In this document: in pieces, positions 37,748 through 47,947 of the stretch | Layout: every line of letters begins with the position of its first letter | Position numbering within the stretch: position 1 is the stretch's first letter | From: Sphingopyxis fribergensis | Lineage (GTDB): Bacteria; Pseudomonadota; Alphaproteobacteria; Sphingomonadales; Sphingomonadaceae | Assembly (NCBI RefSeq): GCF_000803645.1 | Contig: NZ_CP009122.1 | Span: 1,464,501 to 1,528,500, forward strand | DNA length: 64,000 nt | Direction: 5' to 3' | The notes under the pieces: generated by a model | Database searches by the model: none | Seen by the model: only the letters and a program-made list of their open reading frames with translations | What the model was told of the DNA's origin: nothing | Made by a program: the position numbers and the translations under genes

Positions 37748-38195
37748 CGTCCATCCCTTCGTTCGTCAAGTCGCGGCGAAGCGCGGTGCGAATGTCCCCA
37801 TAGCTGAGCTGTGCGCGCCACCCCGCAAAAGCGGCAATGACGAGTAGAACGCTGACAACGATCAATGTCGACAGCAGTGGGCCAAGGTGTGGCGACAGCG
37901 CCAATATCGCGCCGAATGCAAGCGCCAATAATGCCACGCCGGCGGCGGTAGCCGCGACGCCGCCCCAGATCGCAGCGCGGCTGGCGCCATGCAGCGCGAG
38001 TTCGCCTCGCGCCTCGATCAGCGCAAACTCCGCCCGTGCCGTCGCCGAAAGATTGTCGACGACATCGCCGACAATTTTTTCGAGCGGGACGGGCGGCGGC
38101 GTGACCGGACGACCGCCCGGCGCATAGCCGTGACTTATGCCGTCGAAGCTGCGCGCGTCGGGCGTGGGCGGGGTGTTCGGATCTGCGGAGGCCAA
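37731..38195 (-). CDS. Phage-holin-family / YqjE-like membrane protein
   Basis: 154 residues. A Pro-rich N-terminus is followed by a helical stretch (IVGDVVDNLSATARAEFALIEARGELALHG) and two hydrophobic helices, IWGGVAATAAGVALLALAFGAI and LGPLLSTLIVVSVLLVIAAF, ending in a helix with TALRRDLTNEGMDDA. This is the layout of Actinobacterial holin-X/YqjE proteins, which are general membrane proteins and not phage holins in function. It lies 7 bp after the YqjD-like gene and overlaps the next gene by 17 bp. Confidence 0.72.
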   Translation of the reverse strand: MASADPNTPPTPDARSFDGISHGYAPGGRPVTPPPVPLEKIVGDVVDNLSATARAEFALIEARGELALHGASRAAIWGGVAATAAGVALLALAFGAILALSPHLGPLLSTLIVVSVLLVIAAFAGWRAQLSYGDIRTALRRDLTNEGMDDAADA

Positions 38196-38202
38196 GGTCC
38201 GG

Positions 38203-38748
38203 TCAATCGTTCGAGTTGCCCTTGAGCATACGGGCCAGCACGAAGCCGATCACCGTAGCGGCGCCGACGGCGATTGCCGGGTTCTTCTTGACCATGTCGC
38301 GCGTCGAGGCGGCGAGCTCGTCGAGATCTTTCTTGTCGAGCGACGTCGCAAGGCCGGCAACGGTGGTCGCGGCCGATCGGGCATAGTCGCCATATTGCTT
38401 GCCGAACTTGGTATCGACGGTGCCGGCGCTGTCTTCGAGCAGCTTGGCGAGGCTGCCAACGGCTTCGGCTGCCTTGTCCTTGCCTTTGTTCGCGGCGTCG
38501 CGCGCTTTGGTCGAAGCCTGGTTCTTCAGCGTCGAGGCTTCCTGCTTCAGCGAGGCGGCCTTTTTCGATGCTTCGGATTTGATGGTGTCGCGCGTCGCGG
38601 CGATCTGGTCGCGGATCGGATGATCCTTGGCGGCTTTTACGGTCGCGGGCTTGCGCGCGGGGGCAGCCTTGGTCGCGGCGGCCTTTGCAGGCGCCTTGGG
38701 ACGGGGGGTGGCAACTTTCTTGGTCGCGGGAGTAGCGGCTTTGGCCAT
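38203..38748 (-). CDS. YqjD/ElaB-like membrane-anchored protein with Lys/Ala-rich N-terminus
   Basis: 181 residues. Long Ala/Lys/Pro N-terminal repeat (PRPKAPAKAAATKAAPARKP), a coiled helical part (AATRDTIKSEASKKAASLKQ, STLKNQASTKARD), and a C-terminal hydrophobic helix NPAIAVGAATVIGFVLARML with a short basic tail. The C-terminal GxxxGFxxARML pattern is the ElaB/YqjD anchor, which in E. coli places these proteins in the inner membrane and associates them with ribosomes in stationary phase. First gene of the four-gene operon. The histone-like N-terminus is longer than in E. coli and could bind nucleic acid (inference). Confidence 0.7.
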   Translation of the reverse strand: MAKAATPATKKVATPRPKAPAKAAATKAAPARKPATVKAAKDHPIRDQIAATRDTIKSEASKKAASLKQEASTLKNQASTKARDAANKGKDKAAEAVGSLAKLLEDSAGTVDTKFGKQYGDYARSAATTVAGLATSLDKKDLDELAASTRDMVKKNPAIAVGAATVIGFVLARMLKGNSND

Positions 38749-38878
38749 CGGCGTTGTCCTCTTCTTTTATGTCGGGTGCCGCACTGGCGAACATCCCTTT
38801 GGTCCTGCCTCAATATATAGCAAGACGGGGCTAATGGTTCCATAGGCTCGCAAAATTCCTATGCAATGGTTGCACTAG

Positions 38879-40225
<1,347 letters not shown>

Positions 40226-40294
40226 GCGCAAAGCTGCGGAAAACTGTGGCCTGATGCCTTGACGCCACGAATCAACTCTGATTCAAGGGCCGGA

Positions 40295-40621
40295 ATGACG
40301 CAGCGCCACAAATTCCGCAAATCGATGCACCGGGCCGCCGGACCCGCCATCGCTGTGATGGTGGTGCTGGCGATGATCGGCTATATCATTTTCGGTCCGA
40401 CCGGCCTCTACGCCTGGGGCGATTATGGCCAGTCGGTCGAAAAGCAGCGCCTCATCCTGAGCGAGCTGACCCGGAAGCAGACCGAGCTCCAGAACCGCGT
40501 CAACCTGCTCGACCGCGGCCGCGTCGATCCCGATCTCGCCGAGGAATATGTCCGCGAAAAGCTCGGCGCCTATCACCCTGACGAATACATCATTCCGATG
40601 GAACCCGACGCGAAGCGTTGA
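40295..40621 (+). CDS. ftsB: Septum formation initiator FtsB/DivIC
   Basis: 108 residues from ATG 40295; a TTG 12 codons upstream is less likely. One transmembrane helix (AIAVMVVLAMIGYIIF), then a coiled coil with LILSELTRKQTELQNRVNLLDRG and the conserved DLAEEYVREKLGAYHPDEYII, which matches FtsB. It joins FtsL and FtsQ in the divisome. Gene order between eno and pdhA agrees with alphaproteobacterial relatives. Confidence 0.88.
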   Translation: MTQRHKFRKSMHRAAGPAIAVMVVLAMIGYIIFGPTGLYAWGDYGQSVEKQRLILSELTRKQTELQNRVNLLDRGRVDPDLAEEYVREKLGAYHPDEYIIPMEPDAKR

Positions 40622-40663
40622 GCTTTCGCTGCGGCTTCGCTGCATCCATGCTGCATACGTAAG

Positions 40664-40700
40664 TTTGGCATCGCCCCCTCCCATGGTGGGCGTTGCCAAG
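40664..40700. promoter_or_regulatory. Strong hairpin between ftsB and pdhA
   Basis: Arms TTGGCATCGCCC and GGGCGTTGCCAA pair over 12 positions with one mismatch around a loop containing CCATGG. It ends 60 bases before the pdhA start. No T-run follows on either strand, so an operator or a leader hairpin is as likely as a terminator. Confidence 0.5.
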
Positions 40701-40760
40701 TGCCGCGCGGCTCTCCTATATGGCGGCTTGCCGTAACGGCTAAATGCAAAGGAACCCGTC

Positions 40761-41831
40761 TTGGCCAAAGCACCTGCGCGAACCTCCCCCGCGCCCAAAA
40801 AGACTGCATCGACCCCAGCCGCTGCGAGCAATCGCGAGCAACCGCGCGAGCCCGTCCCCTATGACGCGACGCCTGAGGAGCTGGAAAAATTCTATCGCGA
40901 GATGCTGCTCATCCGCCGCTTCGAAGAGAAGGCGGGGCAGCTTTACGGTCTCGGGCTGATCGGCGGTTTCTGTCACCTCTACATCGGTCAGGAAGCTGTC
41001 GCGGTGGGCCTGCAGTCGGCGCTCGACGGCGACAAGGACAGCGTTATCACCGGCTACCGCGACCATGGTCACATGCTCGCTTACGGGATCGATCCCAAGG
41101 TCATCATGGCCGAACTGACGGGACGCCAGGCCGGCATCTCGAAGGGCAAGGGCGGCTCGATGCACATGTTCAGCGTCGAGCATAAATTCTATGGCGGCCA
41201 CGGCATCGTCGGCGCGCAAGTGTCGCTGGGCACCGGGCTGGCCTTTGCGCACAAGTATCGCGGCGATGGCGGGGTGGCGATGGCCTATTTCGGCGACGGC
41301 GCATCGAACCAGGGCCAGGTGTACGAAAGCTTCAACATGGCGGAGCTGTGGAAGCTGCCGATCATCTTCGTGATCGAGAACAACCAGTACGCGATGGGCA
41401 CCTCGGTCAACCGCTCGTCGGCTGAGGACCAGCTTTACCGTCGCGGCGAAAGCTTCCGCATTCCCGGGATGCAGGTCGACGGCATGGACGTGCTCGCGGT
41501 GCGCGGCGCGGCCGAAGCGGCGCTCGAATGGGTTCGCGCGGGCAAGGGGCCGGTGCTGATGGAACTCAAAACCTATCGCTATCGCGGTCACTCGATGTCC
41601 GACCCGGCGAAATATCGCAGCCGCGAAGAAGTGCAGGCGGTGCGCGACAAGTCCGACGCCATTGAACATTTGAAAAAGCTGATGACCGGTGCGGGCATCA
41701 CTGAAGACAAGTTCAAGGAAATCGACAAGGAGATCCGCGCGATCGTGGCCGAGTCCGCCGACTTTGCGGAAAGCGCGCCCGAACCCGAACTTCATGAACT
41801 TTATACCGACGTGCTGGTGGAGCAATATTGA
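40761..41831 (+). CDS. pdhA: Pyruvate dehydrogenase E1 component, alpha subunit
   Basis: 356 residues from a TTG start at 40761, supported by AAAGGA about 8 bases upstream and the Ala/Pro-rich N-terminus typical of this gene. Decarboxylates pyruvate with thiamine diphosphate. Motifs: [34 protein letters not shown] site [21 protein letters not shown] and [12 protein letters not shown], and the regulated loop [16 protein letters not shown]. The pdhB gene starts 1 base after the stop. A hairpin sits in the leader. Confidence 0.96.
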   Translation: MAKAPARTSPAPKKTASTPAAASNREQPREPVPYDATPEELEKFYREMLLIRRFEEKAGQLYGLGLIGGFCHLYIGQEAVAVGLQSALDGDKDSVITGYRDHGHMLAYGIDPKVIMAELTGRQAGISKGKGGSMHMFSVEHKFYGGHGIVGAQVSLGTGLAFAHKYRGDGGVAMAYFGDGASNQGQVYESFNMAELWKLPIIFVIENNQYAMGTSVNRSSAEDQLYRRGESFRIPGMQVDGMDVLAVRGAAEAALEWVRAGKGPVLMELKTYRYRGHSMSDPAKYRSREEVQAVRDKSDAIEHLKKLMTGAGITEDKFKEIDKEIRAIVAESADFAESAPEPELHELYTDVLVEQY

Positions 41832-41832
41832 G

Positions 41833-43221
41833 ATGGCCATCGAATTGAAAATGCCGGCACTGTCGCCGACGATGGAAGAAGGCACGCTCGCCAAGTGGCT
41901 CGTCAAGGAAGGCGACGCGGTGAAGTCGGGCGACATTCTCGCCGAGATCGAAACCGACAAGGCGACGATGGAATTCGAAGCGATCGACGAAGGCACGATC
42001 GGCCAGATTCTGGTCGCCGAGGGCACCGACAATGTGAAGGTCGGCACCGTGATCGCGACGATCACGGGCGAAGGTGAAGAAGCCGCGGCTCCGGCTCCGG
42101 CCGCTCCTGCCGCCGCACCGGCTGCTGCACCCGAACCCAAGGCCGAAGCGCCCGCACCGGCGCCCGCCGCCGCTCCGGCTGCGGTCCCCGCTGCCGCCGA
42201 GCGCGCATCGGACCCGGCAATTCCCGCGGGCACCGCGATGGTTCGCCTGACCGTCCGCGAAGCGTTGCGCGACGCGATGGCCGAGGAAATGCGAAAAGAC
42301 GACCGCGTCTTCGTGATGGGCGAGGAAGTCGCCGAATATCAGGGCGCGTACAAGGTGACTCAAGGCTTGCTTGAGGAATTCGGCGCACAGCGCGTCGTCG
42401 ACACGCCGATCACCGAATATGGCTTTGCCGGGCTTGGCACCGGCGCCGCGATGGGAGGGTTGCGCCCGATCGTCGAGTTTATGACCTTCAATTTCGCGAT
42501 GCAGGCGATCGACCATGTCATCAACTCGGCGGCAAAGACGAACTATATGTCGGGCGGCCAGATGCGCTGTCCGATCGTGTTCCGCGGCCCCAACGGCGCC
42601 GCAGCGCGCGTCGGCGCGCAGCACAGCCAGAACTACGCACCCTGGTACGCCAGCGTACCCGGTCTGATCGTGATCGCGCCCTATGACGCCGCCGATGCCA
42701 AGGGGCTGCTGAAAGCCGCGATCCGTACCGAAGATCCGGTGGTGTTCCTCGAGAACGAGCTGCTTTATGGCCGCAGCTTCGACGTTCCCGAGGTTGATGA
42801 TTTCGTCCTGCCGATCGGCAAGGCGCGGATCATGCGTCAGGGCAGCGACGTCACCATCGTCAGCTATTCGATCGGAGTTGGGCTTGCGCTCGAAGCCGCC
42901 GACGAACTGGCGGGCGAGGGCATCGACGCCGAAGTCATCGACCTGCGCACGCTACGTCCGCTCGACACGGCGACCGTGCTTGCGAGCCTCAAGAAGACCA
43001 ACCATCTCGTGATCGTCGAGGAAGGCTGGCCGACCTGTTCGATCGCCAGCGAACTCGCGATGGTCGCAATGGAGCATGGCTTCGATGATCTCGATGCCCC
43101 CGTGATGCGCGTGTGCAACGAAGATGTGCCGCTGCCCTATGCCGCGAACCTTGAAAGGGCCGCGCTGGTCGACACGCCGCGCGTCGTTGCAGCCGTGAAG
43201 GCGGTCCGCAATCGCGCCTGA
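41833..43221 (+). CDS. pdhB: Pyruvate dehydrogenase E1 component, beta subunit, with lipoyl domain
   Basis: 462 residues from ATG 41833; the longer open frame upstream overlaps pdhA and is rejected. A lipoyl domain is fused at the N-terminus (about 1-80), with lipoate attachment K43 in [12 protein letters not shown]. An Ala/Pro-rich linker (about 86-130) follows, then the E1 beta catalytic part ([53 protein letters not shown]). The lipoyl fusion is an alphaproteobacterial trait. The E2 and E3 genes are not in this window. Confidence 0.96.
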   Translation: MAIELKMPALSPTMEEGTLAKWLVKEGDAVKSGDILAEIETDKATMEFEAIDEGTIGQILVAEGTDNVKVGTVIATITGEGEEAAAPAPAAPAAAPAAAPEPKAEAPAPAPAAAPAAVPAAAERASDPAIPAGTAMVRLTVREALRDAMAEEMRKDDRVFVMGEEVAEYQGAYKVTQGLLEEFGAQRVVDTPITEYGFAGLGTGAAMGGLRPIVEFMTFNFAMQAIDHVINSAAKTNYMSGGQMRCPIVFRGPNGAAARVGAQHSQNYAPWYASVPGLIVIAPYDAADAKGLLKAAIRTEDPVVFLENELLYGRSFDVPEVDDFVLPIGKARIMRQGSDVTIVSYSIGVGLALEAADELAGEGIDAEVIDLRTLRPLDTATVLASLKKTNHLVIVEEGWPTCSIASELAMVAMEHGFDDLDAPVMRVCNEDVPLPYAANLERAALVDTPRVVAAVKAVRNRA

Positions 43222-43249
43222 CGACCCGGACGCGGCTTTCTATCCCGAT

Positions 43250-43849
43250 ATGCGCGATCCGCGCGTGCTGGTTTCCGTACCGCACGCGCGGCGCGCGGCG
43301 ATGGCGGCGCTGTGGGAATTGGCGGCGCGGCTGACCAAGCTTCTACTCGACGCGCGTGAGCCGCTGATCGCACAGATCAAGCTCGCCTGGTGGCGCGACA
43401 TGGCGGCGATGATTGCGAGCGATCCGGCGGCACTGCCGAAGGGTGAGCCGCTGCTCGCCGAGCTTCAGGCGACTTGGGCGGGGCAGGGCGGCCTCGACGC
43501 ATTGGTTGACGCCGCCGAGGCGATGCTGGTCGCCGAGGACGATGCCGAGCGGCGCGCCGCGTCCGCGAGCTTCGGCGGACAACTTTTCAGATTGTCCGGT
43601 GGCGAAGTGGCGGGCGGGAAACGCTGGGGCCTCCTGTGGGGCGCCGGGGTCGAGGACGGCGAGCGCGAGGCCCGCAATCTTCTCGGTCATGCCAAGATTC
43701 TGGCAGCTCCGTCGCGCCGCGATTTCGCCGGAAACCGGTCGCTCCTGATGCTCGACCGCTGGGCCGCGGCGATCGCGAGCCATGGCGGCGAACGAAACAT
43801 GCGCAGCGAGGGGCTGCTCCTCCTGCGCATCGGCCTTTTCGGCCGCTGA
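43250..43849 (+). CDS. Squalene/phytoene-synthase-like protein (NDUFAF6-type)
   Basis: 199 residues, shorter than true phytoene synthases (about 290). The N-terminal AALWELAARLTKLLLDAREPLIAQIKLAWWRDMAAM matches the Q-I-LAWWR signature shared with NDUFAF6, a complex I assembly factor. Catalytic DxxxD motifs of phytoene synthase are not evident, which argues against isoprenoid synthesis. The frame opens at 43199 but no earlier start codon exists, so ATG 43250 is used. Co-directional with pdhB, 28 bp downstream. Function in assembly is inferred. Confidence 0.7.
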   Translation: MRDPRVLVSVPHARRAAMAALWELAARLTKLLLDAREPLIAQIKLAWWRDMAAMIASDPAALPKGEPLLAELQATWAGQGGLDALVDAAEAMLVAEDDAERRAASASFGGQLFRLSGGEVAGGKRWGLLWGAGVEDGEREARNLLGHAKILAAPSRRDFAGNRSLLMLDRWAAAIASHGGERNMRSEGLLLLRIGLFGR

Positions 43850-43932
43850 CGATTAAAACGCGTCGGGGGTGGAAATAGCGCTTCCAAACAACTATCTTCG
43901 CCAGAACAAACGGGGTCGCAGGGGACAATGCG

Positions 43933-44646
43933 ATGTTCAACGGGCTGGTCGCCTATCTCGATTCGATCAAGGCGCGCGACCCTGCGCCGCGGTCGCGCTG
44001 GGAAATTCTACTCTATCCGGGGCTCGTCGCCGTCGGCATGCACCGCATCGCGCACTGGCTGTTCGAGGCGCGGCTGTTCTTTCTCGCGCGCTTCATCAAT
44101 CACCTGTCGCGCTTTCTGACCGCGATCGACATTCATCCGGGTGCGCAGATCGGCCGGCACCTGTTCATCGACCATGGTTTCGGTGTCGTCATCGGCGAGA
44201 CCGCCGAGATCGGCGACAATGTCTCCATTTATCAGGGCGTGACGCTCGGCGGCACCGATCCCGCCAACGGCATCGGCGGCAAGCGCCACCCGACGCTCGC
44301 CGATGATGTGATCGTCGGATCGGGCGCCCAGATTCTCGGCCCCATCACCGTCAACGCCCGCGCGCGGGTTGGTGCTAACGCGGTGGTGACCAGGGACGTG
44401 CCCGAGGGCGCGGTGATGGTCGGCATCCCGGCGCGTTCGACCTTGCTCGATGCGACCGAATATGCGCGCGAATTCGTACCCTATGGCACGCCGTGCAGCG
44501 AAACCTTCGACCCTGCGACGCAAAAGATCGAACTGCTGCAATGCCAGCTCGATCTGCTGCAGAAGCAGCTCAAGTCGCTTCTCGATGAACGCGAAGTCGC
44601 TGAGGAACAGGCGCCGCGGCGCAAAGGGAGCCGGACCGGCGCCTGA
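43933..44646 (+). CDS. cysE: Serine O-acetyltransferase
   Basis: 237 residues, the short EpsC-type. Transfers acetyl from acetyl-CoA to serine, giving the cysteine precursor O-acetylserine. The left-handed beta-helix hexapeptides start at IDIHPGAQIGRHLFIDHGFGVVIGETAEIG; catalytic His/Asp lie in IDHGFG, the acetyl-CoA site in VSIYQGVTLGGT and GGKRHPTLADDVIVGSGAQILG. A C-terminal helix (LQCQLDLLQKQLKSLLDE) suggests a coiled multimer. Its stop overlaps the DUF2794 start by 1 bp. Confidence 0.92.
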   Translation: MFNGLVAYLDSIKARDPAPRSRWEILLYPGLVAVGMHRIAHWLFEARLFFLARFINHLSRFLTAIDIHPGAQIGRHLFIDHGFGVVIGETAEIGDNVSIYQGVTLGGTDPANGIGGKRHPTLADDVIVGSGAQILGPITVNARARVGANAVVTRDVPEGAVMVGIPARSTLLDATEYAREFVPYGTPCSETFDPATQKIELLQCQLDLLQKQLKSLLDEREVAEEQAPRRKGSRTGA

Positions 44647-44993
44647 TGGGAACGGTGACGCCCCTGTCGTTTCATAATCGGACGACGCCCCTTCAGACCG
44701 GTTTCGAGCGCCCAGAACTCATGCGTATCCTCGATCTTTACGGCCGCATGGTCGCGGCGGGGCATTGGCGCGATTATGCGATGGACTTCCACCGCGACGC
44801 CGCGGTCTTCTCGGCCTTTCGCCGCGCGGCCGAGCGCCCCGAATATCGCATCGAAAAACGCCCCGCCTTGCGGAGCCGTCAGGGCATGTGGGCCCTTGTC
44901 TCCGAAGCCGGGGCGATTTTGAAACGCGGGGACGAGCTTTCAAATGTGCTCGCCCCCGTCGAACGCAAGCTTATGAAGCTGGTATCGGACTGA
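44646..44993 (+). CDS. DUF2794 protein
   Basis: 115 residues: FERPELMRILDLYGRMVAAGHWRDYAMDF, AVFSAFRRAAERPEYRIEKRPALR and GAILKRGDELSNVLAPVERKL match the alphaproteobacterial DUF2794 family. No signal or membrane segment. Function unknown. Coupled to cysE by a 1-base overlap (TGATG). Its last 23 bases overlap the end of the convergent membrane-protein gene. Confidence 0.85.
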   Translation: MGTVTPLSFHNRTTPLQTGFERPELMRILDLYGRMVAAGHWRDYAMDFHRDAAVFSAFRRAAERPEYRIEKRPALRSRQGMWALVSEAGAILKRGDELSNVLAPVERKLMKLVSD

Positions 44994-46041
44994 CCGTTCG
45001 CGCCGTCGCGGGCAGTTGGTTCGCGAGATTGTCGGGCAGGAAGCCGACCACCACCGCGCGCGCATTCTGCCAGAAGGCCGAGAGCAGCAGAAGCGCCGAA
45101 CCGATTACGAACGCCGTCAGCGCGACATTGAGCTCGACCGCGCCAAAGGTGTTGAACAGCTGCGTCATCGCGAACAGCACATAGGCGAGCGCGGAGACGA
45201 GCAGCGCGCGGCGGTCGATCGCGAGCGCGATCAGCCCGAACAGAATATAGACGCCGATCACCATCACCGCCGCGGCGCTGCCGATGTCGTCGCCGCGCGT
45301 GACGCCGAGCAGGTGAAAGATCGGGTGCGCGATCATCGGCGCAGCGAGCAGGTGGAGCCAGAAGGCGACGTCGCTGCGGCGCGTCTGGCGCACCCGGTCG
45401 CTGCGGTCCCACCACATCGCGAGCGCGAAGACGCCGAGCCCGGCGATCAGCACCAGCGCCATCACCAGATCGGGGGAACCGGAAACGCCGGTGATCGAGA
45501 GGATCAGCGCGACCGCAGTAGCCGCGAGCGCAGCGGTGCCTGCGGCGACGGTGACCGGGACCATGAAACGCTTCCAGTGCATCCAGGTCGCAGCCGCGGT
45601 CACCAGGGCGATTCCGCCGATGAGCAGCGCACCGACGGTTTCGCCGGGATCCCTGCTGAAAATGGATTCGCCATGCTCGACAAGTAAGCCGATCATCGTC
45701 GCCGCGACGCCGCCCGAAAAGGCGAGGACAAGCACGATGCTGGGCAGCGCCATGCGCCGCTTGCGGGTAAAATATTCGGCGAGGAACCACGCCGACGCGG
45801 CGACGAACGCGCCGCCGAGCGCGGGATGGATCGAGGCGCCGATCCAGCCGACCGCGACGAGCAGGATGACCGCCGCGATGCTGACGAAAATATCGTTGAA
45901 GCCGGTGATAAGGCGGAATGATTCCTCATCCGCTCCGGGGGCGGCGCGCACCGATGCAATATGCGACCGGAAAGCCAATGCGGCCTCCGGCGTCAATACC
46001 TTTGCATCGACCGCGGCTTGCAGGTCGCTTTCACTGTACAT
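44971..46041 (-). CDS. Multi-pass membrane protein (DUF2157-like)
   Basis: 356 residues. The N-terminal segment LQAAVDAKVLTPEAALAFRSHIA resembles the DUF2157 N-region (a short helical part before the membrane block). About nine hydrophobic helices follow (FVSIAAVILLVAVGWIGASI, IVLVLAFSGGVAATMIGLL, ALLIGGIALVTAAATW, VAAGTAALAATAVALILSI, LVMALVLIAGLGVFALAMWW and others). No catalytic motif is seen. The 23 bp overlap with DUF2794 is at the 3' ends. Function unknown. Confidence 0.7.
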   Translation of the reverse strand: MYSESDLQAAVDAKVLTPEAALAFRSHIASVRAAPGADEESFRLITGFNDIFVSIAAVILLVAVGWIGASIHPALGGAFVAASAWFLAEYFTRKRRMALPSIVLVLAFSGGVAATMIGLLVEHGESIFSRDPGETVGALLIGGIALVTAAATWMHWKRFMVPVTVAAGTAALAATAVALILSITGVSGSPDLVMALVLIAGLGVFALAMWWDRSDRVRQTRRSDVAFWLHLLAAPMIAHPIFHLLGVTRGDDIGSAAAVMVIGVYILFGLIALAIDRRALLVSALAYVLFAMTQLFNTFGAVELNVALTAFVIGSALLLLSAFWQNARAVVVGFLPDNLANQLPATARTVSPIPAS

Positions 46042-46118
46042 CGGGGTCGTCCTTTTGTCCGATCCCCTTGCCCCGCACTGCTTCTAGCAGGTCTGTATTA
46101 GTGATGCAATACAATAAG

Positions 46119-46775
46119 TCAGGAGAAGATTTCCGCCGAGGTCAGCCGCTCGCGCTGCGCGATGGTGATCCGATCGACAACGCGCAGCGCGAGCAGATAA
46201 AGGACCAAATTGATCCCCGAAAAGAAGATCGACAGGATTAGCGCCTCGCGTTCCTTGGCGGGGTTCGTAGCGTCCGTCCACGCCAAGGTCAGGACGATGC
46301 CGACCGCGATCGAGAAGGACCAGACACCCCACCAGCCGACGAGCAGTCCATTGCCGCTCGACAGGCTGTCGTCATTGCCGCCGTGGCTGGCGTTCCAGAT
46401 CTGGCGCATTGCTTGATAGGGTCTGACGAAATTGGCGAACGGCACGAAATGCCACCCGACCGCCCACGCCGGGGTGAAGGTGAAGCCGGGAACACGCGCG
46501 GCCTTCACGTTCGCGGCAGCGCGATATATCCACATGCAGAAGATCACGGTGGTGACGAGTTCGACCAAAAGGTCGGCCGCCGTCACACCGAGGTAAAGCG
46601 CGTTGAACCCTTCGATCGGTGCGTTGTCGGCTAGCGACACCAGCCCGTTCAGTTCGGCGACCTCGCCGACGAGGACCAGCGCGACCAGAATGAAACCCGC
46701 GACGAGCAGGGCTTTGACGAGCCTGCCGCGCCGTTGGAGGAGGGCGATGCCTTCGCCCAGGTTCATGTCGGTCAT
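46119..46775 (-). CDS. DUF4328 membrane protein
   Basis: 218 residues from ATG 46775, preferred over the GTG three codons upstream because of GGGGGTG spacing. Four hydrophobic segments are seen (ALLVAGFILVALVLVGEVAE, AADLLVELVTTVIFCMWIYR, VWSFSIAVGIVLTLAW, ILSIFFSGINLVLYLLAL). FTPAWAVGWHFVPFANFVRPYQAMRQIW is the DUF4328 hallmark. Function unknown. It lies just downstream of the SDR gene on the same strand, so the two may be co-transcribed. Confidence 0.8.
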   Translation of the reverse strand: MTDMNLGEGIALLQRRGRLVKALLVAGFILVALVLVGEVAELNGLVSLADNAPIEGFNALYLGVTAADLLVELVTTVIFCMWIYRAAANVKAARVPGFTFTPAWAVGWHFVPFANFVRPYQAMRQIWNASHGGNDDSLSSGNGLLVGWWGVWSFSIAVGIVLTLAWTDATNPAKEREALILSIFFSGINLVLYLLALRVVDRITIAQRERLTSAEIFS

Positions 46776-46842
46776 AAGCAGCACCCCCGCGACCGGCGTT
46801 GCCCGCCCCGGGCCTCGCCGATACGCGGAACATCTACCCGCC

Positions 46843-47745
46843 TCACCCCAGCGCCATCAACGCCTTCATGACGTTCATCGACTGTTCGCTGCCCGACTGC
46901 GGGACGATCTCGCCATTGCGGTCGATGATCTTCTCCCATGCCGCGGCGACGCCTTCGGGGGTGCGTTCGCCCTCGGGCAGCGCGACGCCGGGGGTCATGG
47001 TGACATAGGCGGCGTGGAACGCGCCCGCGCCCGCGCCGATAATCATGTTGGTCGGCGCATCCTCGCTGACGAGGTAGAGCGCCGCGGGGACGACATTCTC
47101 GGGCGTGAACTTTTCGAACAGTTCGGCGGGGAAGATATCCTCGGTCATGCGCGTGCCGGCGACCGGCGCGATCGTGTTGCAGCGAATATTATATTTCGCG
47201 CCTTCGAGGTGGAGCGTCTTGGTCAGCCCGGCAAGGCCGAGTTTCGCCGCGCCATAATTGGCTTGGCCGAAATTGCCGTAGAGGCCGGTCGACGAGGCGG
47301 TCATCAGGATGCGGCCATAGGCCTGTTCGCGCATCAGGTCCCAGCACGCCTTGGTGACATTGGCGCTGCCGCTGACATGCACCTTCAGCACCAGGTCGAA
47401 ATCGGCGGGCTCCATCTTGGCGAAGCTCTTGTCGCGCAGGATGCCGGCGTTGTTGATCAGGACGTGGACGCCGCCCCATTCTTCCTTCGCCTTGGCGACC
47501 ATTTCGACCATCTGCTCATATTCAGTGACGCTGCCCCCGTTCGACATCGCGGTGCCGCCCGCAGCGCGGATTTCCTCGACAACCTGCAGCGCGGCGTCCG
47601 AATGGCCGGTGCCGTCGCGCGATCCGCCGAGGTCGTTGACGACGACTTTCGCGCCGCGCCGCGCGAGTTCGAGCGCGTAGGCGCGGCCAAGGCCGCCGCC
47701 GGCGCCCGTAACAATAGCAACACGGCCGTCAAATTTGATCGTCAT
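46843..47745 (-). CDS. SDR-family 3-hydroxyacyl-CoA dehydrogenase-like oxidoreductase
   Basis: 300 residues of the short-chain dehydrogenase superfamily. NAD(P) binding by TGAGGGLGRAYALELARRGA and NDLGGSRDGTG, active-site serine in LMTASSTGLYG and YxxxK in ANYGAAKLGL. The NDLGGSRDG and C-terminal HAAYVTMTPGVALPEG wording is that of the (3R)-hydroxyacyl-CoA dehydrogenase module of peroxisomal MFE-2 type proteins. Likely acts in fatty-acid or sterol side-chain breakdown. Divergent from the porin gene. Confidence 0.85.
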   Translation of the reverse strand: MTIKFDGRVAIVTGAGGGLGRAYALELARRGAKVVVNDLGGSRDGTGHSDAALQVVEEIRAAGGTAMSNGGSVTEYEQMVEMVAKAKEEWGGVHVLINNAGILRDKSFAKMEPADFDLVLKVHVSGSANVTKACWDLMREQAYGRILMTASSTGLYGNFGQANYGAAKLGLAGLTKTLHLEGAKYNIRCNTIAPVAGTRMTEDIFPAELFEKFTPENVVPAALYLVSEDAPTNMIIGAGAGAFHAAYVTMTPGVALPEGERTPEGVAAAWEKIIDRNGEIVPQSGSEQSMNVMKALMALG

Positions 47746-47860
47746 GATGGTCTCCCGGAAGGGGCCGCCCTTGCAGAAAGGTAGCCCGAAAAAACTGGAC
47801 CGTCCTTAGCCGTTCATGCCCCGCTGGCAAGAGGGAGCGAAAACGCCGACTGCAACGGAA

Positions 47861-47922
47861 GTGTCATCTTAAAGACGTGCAACTGTCACATATCGGTCAT
47901 AACAGCGCCCACAGATTGTCAC
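47861..47922 (+). promoter_or_regulatory. Pho-box array upstream of the porin gene
   Basis: CTGTCACATATCGGTCAT at 47883-47900 matches the 18-base E. coli PhoB box in 16 positions. Two more half-sites lie on the same 11-base register: GTGTCAT at 47861 (22 bases upstream) and TTGTCAC at 47916 (22 bases downstream). Together they form a run of four half-sites at 11-base multiples, ending 25 bases before the porin ATG. phoB is encoded 1.6 kb away. Confidence 0.75.
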
Positions 47923-47947
47923 TTTTTCGCAACGGAGCAGATCCCTC

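Noticed and set aside
42062..42230. Ala/Pro repeat in pdhB as a frameshift or insertion
   Set aside because: This is the normal flexible linker after the lipoyl domain; the frame continues cleanly into the E1 beta domain.
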